A program made the translations under genes and the position numbers. A stretch of DNA of 64,000 nt, taken from Proteles cristata cristata (Eukaryota > Chordata > Mammalia > Carnivora > Hyaenidae). How positions within the stretch are numbered: position 1 is the stretch's first letter; each line of letters begins with the position of its first letter. Below are positions 10,688 through 23,175 of this stretch, piece after piece. The stretch is from the NCBI GenBank assembly GCA_017311185.1, contig JAESUZ010004520.1:62001-126000 (forward strand), read 5' to 3'. Below the pieces are notes generated by a model. The model made no database searches and was not told where the DNA came from. It was given only the letters and a program-made list of their open reading frames with translations.

Positions 10688-12580
10688 TTAACATATCAGA
10701 GTTTCATGGATTCATATCTTTATTTGTATTTTGTATTATAGTAAGGGAATACCATTATATTCAGTAACAGTTTCTGCAAGGAAGGATCATAAGACGTGCC
10801 TCAGTGAGTAGAGATAAGAGTAACATTATGTTCCAAATCGTCAAGCCTTTTAATTCTCTAGGACAGTTTCATAGTTCACATGTCATAGTGAATTCTTAGG
10901 CCATTGATAAAGATTTATAGAAAATCACTACTAAGAACAGGTACTCCAGTGTAAAAAAAAAAAAAAATCTACTTTACTGCAAATCAGACCTACTGGGATT
11001 GTGGCTCATTATTTTGCTTGTTTTTGTGGCCTACACTAACTTAATCCTGTTCAAAGGGAAGTCTAAATCCTCAGTATTTTCTCAGCAAAGAAGAGATTCT
11101 AGAAGTTCTCCAGAGGACTTGAAGTAAATGTCAATAGATTTCCTTTAAAAGAAAATGTTCTGTCCATGAGAACTTTACTCAAACATAGCCAATTTTCATG
11201 TTTATATTCACTTATATATACCATTTTATAGACATGCTTCTGTCTTTGAAAATTATACATGTCCTCATTTGATATTATGAATATTTAATTTCAAAATAAA
11301 AAAGGAACATGACAGCATATTATTATTCACATTATTTTTGAACTTGTTGGCATTATAAATATTAAGTTCTATGAAAAATGCCCTCTCAGAAATGTTTTCT
11401 TAGGTTTCTCATGCAGAGAGTAACTAACAAGGCTTGTATACCAACAGTCAACCACACTGTGGTTAAATATCTATTATTAGTGAAATTGACAGTTGGTTAT
11501 GCCTTAAAAATAGAATCATTGGCAAAGATACTTAAATACTTTGACAATACTAACTCAGCAGGAAAGTAACACAATAGATAGGACTAGGTCAAAATCCACT
11601 TAATAAATATATGACTACGTAGGAGCTAATTAATGCCACTCTAAAGGCCTGTTGTTATGGGTAATCAGTAGCTCCAAGGCACAAATATGGAAATACAAGT
11701 GGGCTTCACTGTAATTCACACAGCTGTAAACAACTTCGGGATTTATCCAGAGTGTGAGACAGAGGAGAAGCAAATCTATGATTCTGTCAAATATTGAACA
11801 AACAGATGGGCACCAATCAGGATTCTAAAAGATGTTTGTTGGAGAAGAAGCTGGAGCTGATGCAGGTGCTGGCGTCAGTGGAGGCACCAGGGGCAGAGGG
11901 GCCTGGTAAGAATTAGCTAGTTTGCCAGCTCTGACCAAGTGTGCAGTGCTGAGGGCTGGAGTGCTAATCAGCGGGGAGCTGGAGTATTAGCCTAGGAAAT
12001 TAGAACTATTATAGTCAGAGTAACCATGGAGGAAAAGGATGAAAGCAACAGGAGGAATAGAAAATGTTTTGCCTCAAGCTATTCATGAGCTAAAGGTTAC
12101 CCCTGGCAATGGATCTTTAGTTTTGTTTCAAGAAAAAAAAATAGTTTGACTGAGGAAATGTTAAAGGCCACTTTAGGTTTATTGATAAGCCAGGTAAAAT
12201 TAGAGATCATCAGTTTGAAGAGACAAGTGTACTTTTTTATCCTGTGATTTTTTTAAAACATAGGAAAAAAATGGTTCATCTTAAGATTGATCTGCATACT
12301 ATATGCTTGGGCCAGTAGATGTAATAGGAGTTGAAATAATTGATAATGCAGTTACTAATGGAATGTCTCCCTTACCATCCATCATGGCCCTACAATCCCT
12401 GGTGAACTAGTGATTATTAACAAACTCTTACCAATGAACATTTAACTAAATTGTTACAATGTATTAAAGTCACTTGGTGCAATATAGTCAGTTTAACAAT
12501 GTTGCCAGTGTAGGAAGATACCATCACCCTTTATCACAGTTTTAAATGTATACTATATAGTCACTGCTAGATGGGTTCAC
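10688..12580. other. Unique sequence with a GC-rich patch
   Basis: No repeat recognised. A patch at about 11845-11990 is clearly richer in G and C than its surroundings and contains the exon-like frame listed separately. Confidence 0.4.
11806..11905 (+). other. Exon-like open frame ending at a splice donor
   Basis: ATG at 11806 (TAGs and other stops lie upstream), then about 33 codons (MGTNQDSKRC..KLELMQVLASVEAPGAEG) to a good 5' splice site CTG|GTAAGA at 11905/11906. Upstream is ...AACAG, which could be an acceptor, though with little pyrimidine tract. Without splicing the frame stops at a TAG at 11914. I do not recognise the peptide. It could be an exon of a lncRNA or small protein, or chance. 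Confidence 0.2.
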
Positions 12581-12597
12581 ATTGGGGCGGGGGGGAA

Positions 12598-12601
<4 letters not shown>

Positions 12602-12628
<27 letters not shown>
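12602..12628. repeat. (GA)n microsatellite after a G-rich tract
   Basis: About 13 GA units preceded by a G-rich run at 12584-12600. It lacks a SINE head or T-rich tail, so it is not a SINE remnant. Confidence 0.92.
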
Positions 12629-13945
12629 CGCTAGCACAAGTAAGCAAGCATGGGAGAGAAAAAAATAAAGTGAAGGTCCAGGTATGACTATTTCCTCTAT
12701 TTTGCTTTGCAAACCATTAATACTCCAGATTTTGAAATATATTCTTTTCTTAAACTGAACTTTACCACTGTGTTTTGAACAGTATTTTGCAGGGGAGGTT
12801 CCAAATGATGGATAGGTTTTGCAAAGATTAATAATTAAAATTATCTGGTGTATTCTTGGGAATAATCATTCAGGGAGGATGCTACCTTTTAATCTAGTCT
12901 TCCCCCTTAGTAGTTTATGAATATATATTTTTGTGATTCACTGGGGGAAAATAAAGCTTTCGAGCACTAAGGCATGATAAAAATTAATTGTATTTTTAAA
13001 TGATTCTAATGTGCAATGTTTCTCTTTCAAGGAGTAAATATCATTTAACTTACAAAAAATAATAATAATTTAAAGGTCACAGACTCTTTTTTTCCCCTCT
13101 TTGACACCTTTGTGCATTCATCTCATTGTTTGACTGTTTACCTCATGCATTCAGTAATATAAATTCCTTGGCATTTAGCTGGATCTTTTTTCCCCTTGTG
13201 GTTTGAAGTTCTTTCCTTTTTTTAATTAGATTGACCTTTTGGTTCAGTTGAATGCCCTCAACCTGACAAAGAATAACTGTTCTCTTCTGAGGCAACCAGA
13301 AATGAACAGAGAAAGAGTGAAAACACTGACATAAAATGAAAAATTTTGATTCAGTGATCTGGGTATTATAATTGTATAATCGTTACTTCTCATAGTCACT
13401 AATGTAGAGAAATGCCCGGCTCTGCACAATTCTCAGAACTTTAATGTTGTGAACTGCTTCTCATCTTCCAAGTGGACGCTTTTATAGTGCTCCTTAAAAC
13501 TAATGTCTTTAAATTGTTTTTAAAAGTCTAATAACACCTGACCTAGCTTACCTTTCTAACACCCAACCACTGGTATTGAACAGATAAAAAGAAAATTGAC
13601 TGTTCCTTGTGGTTGTTCTGTCATTGTGTTTGTGTGCATGTATGTACACACCTCTGTACGTGTGCTCTCACACACGCAGCTTTTCTTTATATAAAATTTT
13701 TAAAGAATATTTCCAACTACAGCTATTTGTTGAGGTTGAACCCAAACTGCCTAATTATTCAAATTCTGTAAGATTCAAATATTTATTACATGCACTTACA
13801 CACATGACTCATAGTGTGCAACACATATGAAATTATGAGACTAGGTAGTAGCCAACTTATTCTGACTAGTGCCTATGTGCCAAAGCTCGAGACATAGTGT
13901 AGGTAAGAATTTACTGTGAAAACTTACGTTGACTACAACAGAACC

Positions 13946-13978
<33 letters not shown>

Positions 13979-14118
13979 CAAATTACTTCTAATATTCTAA
14001 GATCTCACTTTTCTTTCCTAAAAGAAAAAAAGATTATACCAACCTTACACATTTTTAAAATAAACTGACTGATGCATGCTCTATTGGTTCTGAGTTATCG
14101 GTTGACAATTTAGGTAGT
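12629..14118. other. Unique sequence
   Basis: No gene or interspersed repeat recognised apart from the (AAT)n tract at 13945-13977. Confidence 0.4.
13945..13977. repeat. (AAT)n microsatellite
   Basis: About eleven uninterrupted AAT/ATA units. Confidence 0.95.
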
Positions 14119-14960
14119 TAAGATTATTCAGTGGAGAAAGAATTGTCTACTCAAGAAATAGTGCTGAGAAAATGAGATATCTGCATACAGATGGATGAAT
14201 TCAGAGCCTTTTCCTAAACCATATACAAAAATTTACTAAAATAGATAACGTAAAAGATAAAACTATAAAATTCTTTGAAGACAACACAGGGGAAAACTTC
14301 TACACATTTGAGATACACAAGAGTTGGAGAAAATATTTGCAAGTCATATCTGATAAGGGATGTGTGTCTCAGAAAATTAGCTTATACAGTTCAATAATGT
14401 GACAACCCATAAACAATGTATAGATTTAAAATGGATTTTTCGCCAGTACCTGGGTGACTAATATAGTTAAGCATCTGATGATACCTCAGGTCATGATCTC
14501 CTGGTTCGTGGGTTTGAACCCCACATTGGGCTTTGTGCTGACAGATCAGAGCCTGGAGTCTCTTTCATATTTTTCCTCTTCTCTCTGCCTCTCCCTCACC
14601 CTTGCTCTGTCTCTGTATCTCTCTCTGTCTCAAAAATAAACATAAAAAAAATTTTAATGAGATAAAAAAGAACTTTCCCCCAGAAAGATATCTAAATGGT
14701 AAATAAAGACACAAAAATGCTCGATTATTAATTATTAGGAAAATGAAAACTGAAAACATAAGATACCACTTCACAAATACTTGCTAAACTATGAAAAAAA
14801 AATTCCCATCCTTTTCTTATGGAAATATCAAATGTGCCAGCCATTTGGAACACAAATTGACTGTTTCATTAAAAGGTAAACATAAATTTATCATGCTAGC
14901 CAGCATTTCTGTATCTAGATATATCAGAGAAATTAAATTATACATTAACACAAAGTCTTG
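14119..14960 (+). mobile_element. L1 ORF2 C-terminus and 3'UTR, forward
   Basis: Forward L1 C-terminal sequence (the region normally reading 'AAACACAGGGGAAAAGC', here 'GACAACACAGGGGAAAACTT' at about 14280) followed by 3'-end sequence such as 'AAGATACCACTTCACA' near 14760. Decayed, with deletions. A SINE at 14446-14655 interrupts it. Confidence 0.75.
14446..14655 (+). mobile_element. Felid tRNA-Lys SINE, diverged
   Basis: Head 'TACCTGGGTGACTAATATAG' with a damaged A box, then 'GGTTCGTGGGTTTGAACCCC' and a TC-rich tail ending CAAAAATAAACATAAAA. Inserted in L1 sequence that continues on both sides. Confidence 0.9.
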
Positions 14961-14999
14961 TATGTAAGTGGATTTAACTTTCCACTTAAAAGGCAGAAA

Positions 15000-17440
15000 T
15001 TGGCAGAATAGAGATTTTTTAAAAAACCGTGATTGGGGCGCCTGTGTGGCTTAGTCGGTTAAGCGTCCGACTTTCACTTAGGTCATGATCTCGCGGTTCG
15101 TGGGTTCGAGCCCCGCGTCGGGCTCTGTGCTGACTGCCAGCTCAGAGCCTGGAGCCTGTTTCAGTCTGTGACTCCCTCTCTCTGGCCCTCCCCCGCTTGC
15201 GCTGTCTCTCTCTCTCTCTCCTAGAAATAAAATTTAAAAAACTTAAAAAAAAAAAAAAAACCGTGATTCAACTGTTGTGATCTACAAGACCATCACTTTA
15301 GGTTAAAACACAAATATATTGAAAGTGAAGTATGAAAAAGACATTCCATGCAAACACACAAAACATATTTGAACACTTAAAGTGAAAATTTTAATGAGAC
15401 ATGGACAGCATATATTGGTAATAGGATTAATCCATTTGGAAGGTATAACAATTATAAACATATACATATCTAACAACATAGTCTCCAAATATATGAAACA
15501 AAACTTGTAGAATTGAAGGGATAAATAGATTGTTTTACAGTAGTAGTTGGAGACTTCAGTACCCCACTTTCAATGATTGATAGAACAACTGGGCAGAATA
15601 GCAACTAGAAAATAGAAAACTTGAACAACACCATAAACCAAAAAGAACCATCACACATGTATCAAATATTCTACTAAACAACAGGTTACATGTTCTCAAG
15701 TACACATGAAATGTTATGCAGAAACACATCTCAATAAATTCATTTTTAAAAACCTCTCTTAACCAATGAGTCAAAGAAATTTAAATGAAATGAAAAAAGT
15801 GCAACATACCAAAACTTATGGGATGTAGTGGAAGTATTGTTCAGAGGGAAATTTATAGCTTTAAATGCCTACATTATAAAAAAGGAAGATATAAAACCAA
15901 TAGCCTATATTTCCATCCAAAGAAAATAGAAAAAGAGCAAACTAAACTCAAACCTAGCTGAAGAAAATATGATGGAGAGTAATGAAATAGAGAAAATAAA
16001 AACAGTGGAATCAACACACCTAAAAGTTGATTCTTTGAAGAGATCAGCAAACAGATCAACAAAATTCATAGTCCTTAGCTAGATCGACTGGGAACAAGAG
16101 ATAAAACTCAAAAAACTAGTATCAGAAATAAAATTGGGGACATTATGTATAGGCTTACATAAATTTAAAGGAAGGATTTTTAGAAAGTACACTGAACAAT
16201 TGTATGAATGAACTATATAAGTGAGTTAGATAGGTGAAATGGACTTATTCCTATTAGCCCAACAAATACTGAAACTGACTCAATAAAAAATAAACAGTCT
16301 GAATAGATCTATAATATGGAAAGAAATAGAAACTTCCCATCCAAGAAAAGCCCAGAGCAAGATGGCTTCACTGGTGAATTTTACCAAACATTTAAAGAAA
16401 AATTAACAATTTTTTACAAAATTTTGCAAAAAATAGGACAGCAGGTAATGCTTTAAATAACTAACTGATTAATTTTATAATGAAGCCATTATTGAAAGGA
16501 TTGCAAGCAAACTACAAATTAGTATATCTTATGAATTATTGATGTAAAAATCCTCAGCAAAATACTAGTATTAGTATATAAAAATCTAGCAGTATATAAA
16601 AAAAGAGTATATACTATGACCAAGTGGAACTTGTTCCAGTAATGCAAGGGTGGTTCATAGTATAAAAGTAATTGATCTAGAACGAAGGAAAAACAAAAAT
16701 GAATGACCACTTTTGCTTATGTAGAGAAGGCATTTCACAAAATTTAACATACTTTTGTGATGGAACAACAATAAAACACTCAGAAAACTAGGAATAAAAG
16801 ATAATTCCTCAACAAGACAAAAAAGGTCTTAATGAAAAATCCACGGATACTCAATGATGAAAGCCTGAAAGCTTTAACCCTAAAATCAAGGAAGACAAGG
16901 ATACTCACTTTCACTTTTGCTGTGCAACACTCTACTGGAATTTCTATCCAGAGCCACCAAGCCAGAAAAAGAAATAAGGCATCCATATTGGAAAGGAAGA
17001 TGCAAAACTGTCTTTGTTCTAAGATAACATGATCTTACATATACAGTATCCTAAAATATCACAGAAGCTACTAGAAATTGTTAAATGTATTCAGCAGAGT
17101 TGCTGGATACCAAATTAACATATATAAATCACTTGTATTTCTATACACTGGCAATGTTCATTCCGAACATTCTGAACAATCTGAAAAGAAAGTTTTAAAC
17201 CATTTCCTTTTACAACAATAGCAAAAAGAGCAAATCCTTAGGAATAATTTTAACATAGGAGACACAGGACTTGTGTATGGAAAACTGCAAAACATAGCTG
17301 AAAGAAATTAAAAATCTAAATAAATGCTAAGATCCTGTATTCATGGATAAGAAGTCTTAAAGAGTTAAGATGGCATACCCCAGCCCCTTCCAAAGTGATC
17401 TGCAGATTCAACTCAGTTCTTACTATGTGATAGAGAACTA
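15000..17440 (+). mobile_element. L1 ORF2 remnant, endonuclease to RT, forward
   Basis: Endonuclease motif VGDFSTPLS is readable near 15548-15575. Later RT-associated segments include a YDPSGT..NARVVHSIKV-like stretch at about 16615-16680, EKAFHKI near 16728, and GYQINIYKSLVFLYTGNVH-like sequence at about 17105-17160. Many stops and frame changes. The 3' part is missing and does not continue after 17440. The L1 piece just upstream belongs after this one in ORF2 order. Confidence 0.8.
15035..15254 (+). mobile_element. Young felid SINE
   Basis: Near-intact young type: 'CTTAGTCGGTTAAGCGTCCG', B-box 'GGTTCGAGCCCCGCG', 'GCTGACTGCCAGCTCAG', tail 'CTCCTAGAAATAAA'. TSD 'AAAAAACCGTGATT' at 15021-15034 and 15255-15268. 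Confidence 0.96.
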
Positions 17441-18659
17441 ATTTGAGAAACATGACACCTTTTTTATGGGAGACTCTTCTGATTTCTTTTAATATGGTAT
17501 TCCTGATATTTTATCATTCTTTAAATGTTTTGAAAATCCCAGGGAAATAGACCACTCAAGTAATTTATATTTGCATTTATTGATAAATTTAAAATTTTAA
17601 CTAATGTATTCTGAATGTTATGCTTAATCAGTAGTTGATATTCAATTAATGTCTTCAGTCCTTTCCTCTACCAGAATCACTTTGACCATTTTATTTGTAT
17701 CTGGCCTCATTTTCTCATTTACTTTTTAGTGGATATGCTAACAAGGATTGAAATAATCAAAAGTTTAGGCAGAGAGCAATAGAGTAGAAGCAAAGGGGTC
17801 TGGACAGTGCCCATAGTGGATATGTTATTATTGAATCATCAATGATTAAGAATAATCGATGATTAATCAGAATTGTAATAGAGTATAGTAAAAGGTACTT
17901 ATACCCTGTGTAAAACTAGTGAGCTTTCTGACATCTCCTTGACCATGATAAAACTAGGGTTACTTCGTGTTATATTTTCTTTACTTTTACATAAATAAAG
18001 AATCATTAATGCTAATCGAACGCTGGTATCGTGCATGGTATTTTAGGTTCTCTGCTGAATACAATATTTTTTGCTTTTTTATAGCATGTATGTAATTTAC
18101 TGTTGCAAGACTCAGCAGTTACCAGAACGAGGTATAAATGGTAATGATGGTGATTAACTTCCCTGCTTGTATACACTTAGGTTTTAGTAGCATGCTAGGA
18201 TGCTTTTCATAATATTCTCGACTATAAGGAACACATGCTAATTGAACTTCACATCCAATTTCAACTAAATGCATTAGTAGAACATTAGCTCACTTAGAAG
18301 AAAAAAAGAAAAGCTGAAGTCTTAATTTTGGAATCATAAAAGAAATTTATAATTATTTTTAAGGTCACCTCTGAAGAAAAAAAGACTCAATCGTTCATGT
18401 CACATTTCAATGCTTTTCTTGGATATGTTATACATCTATTTGTCTAAATTTTTCCCAAGACACAAGACACCTCATTGTCATAACTTTGTAATAAAAATAC
18501 ATGGAGTAATAAAAACAGAGTACACTGTTTTAGGAAAGAACATTTATTTAAAAAAAATATTTCTTTTCACCTTTGTACTTGTACAGACTAACTTTTCCTT
18601 CCCTTAGCTTTTCCTGTCATGACCCCATGCTTCTTGCATAATCCTGACCAAACATTATC
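17441..18659. other. Unique sequence
   Basis: No interspersed repeat or gene recognised. A short CpG-containing patch near 18015-18040 is unusual for the surroundings but too small to interpret. Confidence 0.4.
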
Positions 18660-18852
18660 TTTCATTTTTAAAATGTTTTCTTTATTTTTGAAGAGCGCAA
18701 GTTGGGGAGGGGCAGAGAGGAAGACAGAGGATCCAAAGAGTGATCCATGCTGACAGCAGTGAGCCCAATGTGGGGCTTGAACTCCAGAACCCGTGAGACA
18801 ATGTCCTGAGCCAAAGTCAGATACTCAGCCAACTGAGCCACCCAGGTGTCCT
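18660..18852 (-). mobile_element. Felid tRNA-Lys SINE, reverse, diverged
   Basis: Ends with 'GAGCCACCCAGGTGTCC'. The middle has 'GGGGCTTGAACTCCAGAACC'. Its tail is short and its head carries many substitutions. Confidence 0.87.
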
Positions 18853-18904
18853 TGTCTTTTATTTATTTATTTTTTTAAAGTTATACTATTGTTGTTTAAT
18901 TGTA

Positions 18905-19340
18905 TTTCTTTCTTTCTTTAAAGATTTTATTTATTTTTTTTTATTTTTATTTTTTTACAAATAGTTTATTGTCAAATTAGTTTCCACATAATACCCAGTG
19001 CTCATCCCCACAAGTGTCCTCCTCCATGCCCACCCCTCCTCCCCACCCACATCCACCAGTCCTCAGTTTTTGTCAGCATTCAAGAGTCTCTCATGGTTTG
19101 CCTCTCCCCCTTTCCCCCACCATTTCCGCCCTTCTTCTCCCCTTGGTCCTCTGTTAAGCTCCTCCTAATCCTCCTATACGTGCACACATATGATATTTGT
19201 CTTTCTCTGCCTGACTTATTTCGCTCAGCATAACACCTCAAGGTCCATCCATGTTGCTACACATGGCCAGATTTCATTGTTTCTCATTGCCATGTAGTAT
19301 TCCATGGTATAGATAAACCACATCTTTTATTTTTAAAGGG
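18905..19340 (-). mobile_element. 5'-truncated young L1: 3'UTR only, reverse
   Basis: Reverse complement of the young carnivore L1 3' end: T-rich start, 'GTCAAATTAGTTTCCA' at about 18971, C-rich 3'UTR block at about 19015-19150, and 'CATGTAGTATTCCATGGTAT' near 19290. It is cut off after about 400 bp, a normal 5'-truncated insertion. No clear TSD seen. Confidence 0.85.
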
Positions 19341-19404
19341 AAGAAAATGGCTCACACAGATCTCAAAGTGAAAATTGTGTAATGAATTGGGGAAAATAAA
19401 AAAC

Positions 19405-19603
19405 AATGTTCTATTTTCTTTTTATTTTAGAGAGAGCATGTGCCAGCAGGGGAGAGGGATAGAAGGAGAGAAAGAGAATCTTAAGCGGCTTCCATGCTCA
19501 GCATAGATTCCTACATGGGGCTCTATCCCTTGACCTTGGGATCATGACCTGATCCGAAATCAAGAGTCTGATGCTCAATTGACTGAGTCACTCAGATGCC
19601 CCA
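19405..19603 (-). mobile_element. Older carnivore-type SINE, reverse
   Basis: Head contains 'TTGGGATCATGACCTGATCC' and 'CTTCCATGCTCAGCAT', matching the older carnivore-wide SINE type, unlike most other copies here. Ends 'CACTCAGATGCCCC'. Confidence 0.82.
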
Positions 19604-19767
19604 GAATATTTTTTTAAATGTGGTCTTTGGCAAAACTATAAAAGGATAAAAGAACTTGTTTTACTTCTTAAAACTTAATCTTTCTTGGCTTACTACCTTA
19701 CATTTTGGGGTCACTAATTCTGATACTGCTTGGCACCTACCTAATTTTAAACTTTCTTTTTTAAAAA

Positions 19768-19770
19768 TAT

Positions 19771-19805
<35 letters not shown>

Positions 19806-19806
19806 T
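19768..19806. repeat. (TTTA)n microsatellite
   Basis: About nine TTTA units. It may be the remaining tail of a lost SINE, but no head follows. Confidence 0.93.
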
Positions 19807-20351
19807 AATCATGGAGAATTTTATTGTTTTCCATAGTATAAGACACTTATTTTCAAATGTGTTTTTTTTCTTTTAAAGAAAAAATAATCATAAGTGAATG
19901 CATTGATAATTATTATCAAAATAAGACACGTTTATGTACAAAATCATTTCCTAACTTCTTCTGAATAAACCACCATTAGGGTGGTTTTCTGTATACTTAT
20001 TAGGGCTATTGAAGTTGGAGTTTTAACTTATAAATTTTAGTAGTTTCATCATAGATATGCAGAATCAGCTCAGACCTCAGCCTATGTAAATAGATGTGTA
20101 TGTGTGTATATGTGTAAATTTAAGTTGACTCTTAAAAGTTTCTGAAATCCTTTAACTCACATATGTCTGTGAATTAAATAGTTCAAAGATCTCAGACATT
20201 CACCAATTCAACAAAGCTAATACATTTTGAAATGGATTCCACAAGGGAATAACCTTTAAAATAACCTAGTATAAATGAAACAAGTCATTTCAAGTGAGAA
20301 ATACCATAATGTTAACTCTCCAAAGATGAATGAGCTTAATAGTGCTTTTTA
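19807..20351. other. Unique sequence
   Basis: Nothing recognised apart from a short TG-rich stretch near 20095-20115. Confidence 0.4.
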
Positions 20352-20365
20352 AATATGATGTTGGA

Positions 20366-20585
20366 GGGGCGCCTGGGTGGCTTAGTCGGTTAAGAGTCCG
20401 ACTTTCGCTTAGGTCATGATCTCGCGGTTCGCGGGTTTGAGCCCCGCGTCGGGCTCTGTGCTGACTGCCAGCTCAGAGCCTGGAGCCTGTTTCAGTCTGT
20501 GACTCCCTCTCTCTCTGACCCTCCCCTGTTCACACTGTCTCTCTCTCTCTCTCTTCTAGAAATAAATAAAACATTTAAAAAAAAG
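20366..20585 (+). mobile_element. Young felid SINE with perfect TSD
   Basis: Full young-type head and tail ('GCTGACTGCCAGCTCAG', 'TCTAGAAATAAATAAAAC'). Perfect 15-bp TSD 'AAATATGATGTTGGA' at 20352-20366 and 20586-20600. Confidence 0.97.
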
Positions 20586-20877
20586 AAATATGATGTTGGA
20601 ATATATGAGTAATTTTAATTTTTATGCTTAAGGAAGCATCAGTATTTAAAAGATAGGTATCAGTACATCACTAACAAAAGAGCATGAGAGAAAATCAAAT
20701 GCTGATAAATTTTTTAGAGTATTTGCAATGAAATCCAACTTCCCTAAATGTATCTAATTATCTAGATACAGACACCTATAAATATATAATATAGATTTAT
20801 TTCATGAATACCCATTAAAGTAATTATGATAGGATTGTTTTTCTTAATTTTTTTACTTTTATGGTTTTTTTTTAATC

Positions 20878-21087
20878 TTTTTACATTTATTTATTTTGAG
20901 AGACAGAGACAAAGCACAAGCAGGGGAGAGGCAGAGAGAGAGAGAGAGACAGAATCTGAAACAGGTTCCAGGCTCTGAGCAGTCAGCACGGAGCACAGAA
21001 CCCGATGCGGGGTGTAAACTCACAAACTGTGAGATCATGACATGAGCAGAAGTCAGATGCTTAACAGCCTGAACCACCCAGGTGCCC
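20878..21087 (-). mobile_element. Felid tRNA-Lys SINE, reverse
   Basis: 'TTTATTTATTTTGAGAGACA' tail, (GA) block, head ending 'CCACCCAGGTGCCCC'. Imperfect TSD around 'CTTTTATGGTTTT' (about 20855) and 'CTTTTATGTTTTAATCT' (about 21089). Confidence 0.93.
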
Positions 21088-21105
21088 CCTTTTATGTTTT
21101 AATCT

Positions 21106-22915
21106 AGGCCCCAAAGAGTCCTTTTATTTAAAAATATTGTTTTATTTAATTCACATGTTTGAAAAAGCCCATAAGCTAAACTTTAATTGGATTTAATATG
21201 TTCTATTCATTACATATAAACCATAGAAATGGGAACAACAAGAATGTGTTTTAGGGGTGTTTTTAAAGTGTAGAACTCTCCAAGTGTGTACAATATTTTA
21301 AGAAACTAACTCCTTTAAATAAAGGAGGAAAAAGTTGTAAACTAATAGCTTTTCATTAAATTTATCTTAGCTTCTTTCTTTTTATCAGCAACTGGCCTTT
21401 GTTGTAGATTTTTGGCATCTTTTCTGTCATGACTAACCTTACGCTATTTTCTGTTCTGTTTAATTATCCTCTCTGGCTTAAAGCATAATCAGCATTAAAC
21501 CAGCTGTGCAACCTTGAATGATACCATTTCAGTAATACATTGATTTTTTTAAAAAGCACAAAGTGACAATTAATTTTACCTGAAACTCTCCCTCCTGACT
21601 ATGGCCTGTACACAATTTTAGAACTTGTATACATTTGCTGCTAAGTAGCACTGTCCCTACTATACTCATCATACCAATGAATACTCTCAAAGTCTGACAC
21701 TGTGAATGGCCAGACAACTACTAAAAGCCAGGAAAGACCAGTTTTTGAGAAGGTATCCTTATCATCATGACTAGCCAGGTCATGGAAAAGCTTTTTAATA
21801 GCACAAGAAACAGACCAATTTCTTGGGAAAAAAAGTGGGAGGTTAGGATGTGATTTTCTGAAAATACTTTCTACTAGGATATAATTAGTCCATATATTAA
21901 GATGACATGCATGTGAAGAAACCATAATCTTCTTGGGAAGGTGTTGCTAATTCATTCAGTCAACAGCAAAGTTAGATTGCTGGCAGAAAATGCCTTAAGC
22001 AACCCAACAAGAAATACATTAATCATGAACATGTAGTGTCCAGGTTTGAATCTTGGATAGTGATGAGGCATAGGGCTTACAGAAAATGAATCACATGGGT
22101 TTTGGCATGAATTCTAAATACCAGTTTTCACCTTGGGTGACCCATGCAGGTTTATGGAATTATGAAATTCTAGAAAATGATTGTATGCTGCCATTCTATG
22201 CCAGAAATGATGTCATAAAGTCATTGATTATTAGTGCTGTAACAAACCTGGGTGATTGAGTCCCAATTCTTTAGTTAACTGATATTTAAACAAATGAGAA
22301 GAACTCAAGTGAATTACCTATTGTAATGTAAACCCTATTTCTTTTTGAAGCTTTTTTTCTTTTTACCATCATTACTACTGTGATTTTGAACTTTGGATAA
22401 CATTGTACATTGTCACATAGATGATTTATTATCATAACATGGATAAACAACATTGCCTTCTATGATAACCCCAACCTCTGTTCTTCCTTAATATAAAATG
22501 AATTCATTTTTCTTATAAAAAGTCCAAACTCAGATATTTCAGATGACAGTGGGTCATCCTGGTCATTCAGGATTCAAGGTTTGTTTAATATTCTGGTTTT
22601 ACTGTAGAGTCTTGTCCTTTGCCGGACCATCTGCAATAGGGCAGCACGTGGAAGAAGACAGGAATATAGAGGATTATGCAGGAAAATTTTCTGGTTCAAG
22701 CTGGAAATTGGATACATCCTTTGGTCATACCTTGGGAGACAGCCCAATATCTTCTCTCATTCTATCTACCGTAGAGCTTTTCTGTTGATCTTTTCAGTGG
22801 GTCCAGCAGTCACTAAACCAGAAACACAACAAGTTATCAGCCCATAATCCATCAAATACATGATGGTGGAGAAGGTCCAGAAAAAAAAAGAAAAAGAAAA
22901 TATGGAAATCAAAAG
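21106..22915. other. Unique sequence with one possible old repeat
   Basis: No gene recognised. Reverse frames at 21529-21717 and 21641-21925 and a forward frame at 22543-22788 overlap one another or a repeat and have no recognisable domain. Around 22640-22745 the sequence resembles part of the repeat family also seen at 24421-24745. Confidence 0.4.
22640..22745 (+). repeat. Possible old MER-type repeat fragment
   Basis: An order of short blocks ('GAAGAAGACAGGAATATAGA', then 'GGAAATTTTCTGGTTCAAGC'-like sequence) recalls a known mammalian interspersed repeat whose end is seen at 24.7 kb. Family name uncertain. Confidence 0.35.
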
Positions 22916-22929
22916 ACAAAGCATTGCAG

Positions 22930-23161
22930 GGGTGCCTGGGTGGCTTAGTCGGTTAAGCGTCCGACTTTCGCTTAGGTCATGATCTCGCAGTTCGTGGGTT
23001 CGAGCCCCGCGTTGGGCTCTGTGCTGACTGCCAGCTCAGAGCCTGGAGCCTGTTTCAGTCTGTGACTCCCTCTCTCTCTGACCCTCCCCTGCTCACGCTG
23101 TCTCTCTCTCCTAAAAAAAATAAATAAAAAAACATTAAAAAAAATTAAAAAAAAAAAAAAA
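22930..23161 (+). mobile_element. Young felid SINE with perfect TSD
   Basis: Young-type head with one change in the core ('CTCGCAGTTCGTGGG'). Long A-rich 3' end. Perfect 14-bp TSD 'ACAAAGCATTGCAG' at 22916-22929 and 23162-23175. Confidence 0.97.
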
Positions 23162-23175
23162 ACAAAGCATTGCAG

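Noticed and set aside
12602..12628. (GA)n tract as the remains of a SINE
   Set aside because: No tRNA-like head or T-rich tail on either side.
21641..21925. 94-codon reverse frame as a possible transposase remnant
   Set aside because: No catalytic motif or recognisable similarity; overlaps another open frame, as expected for chance.
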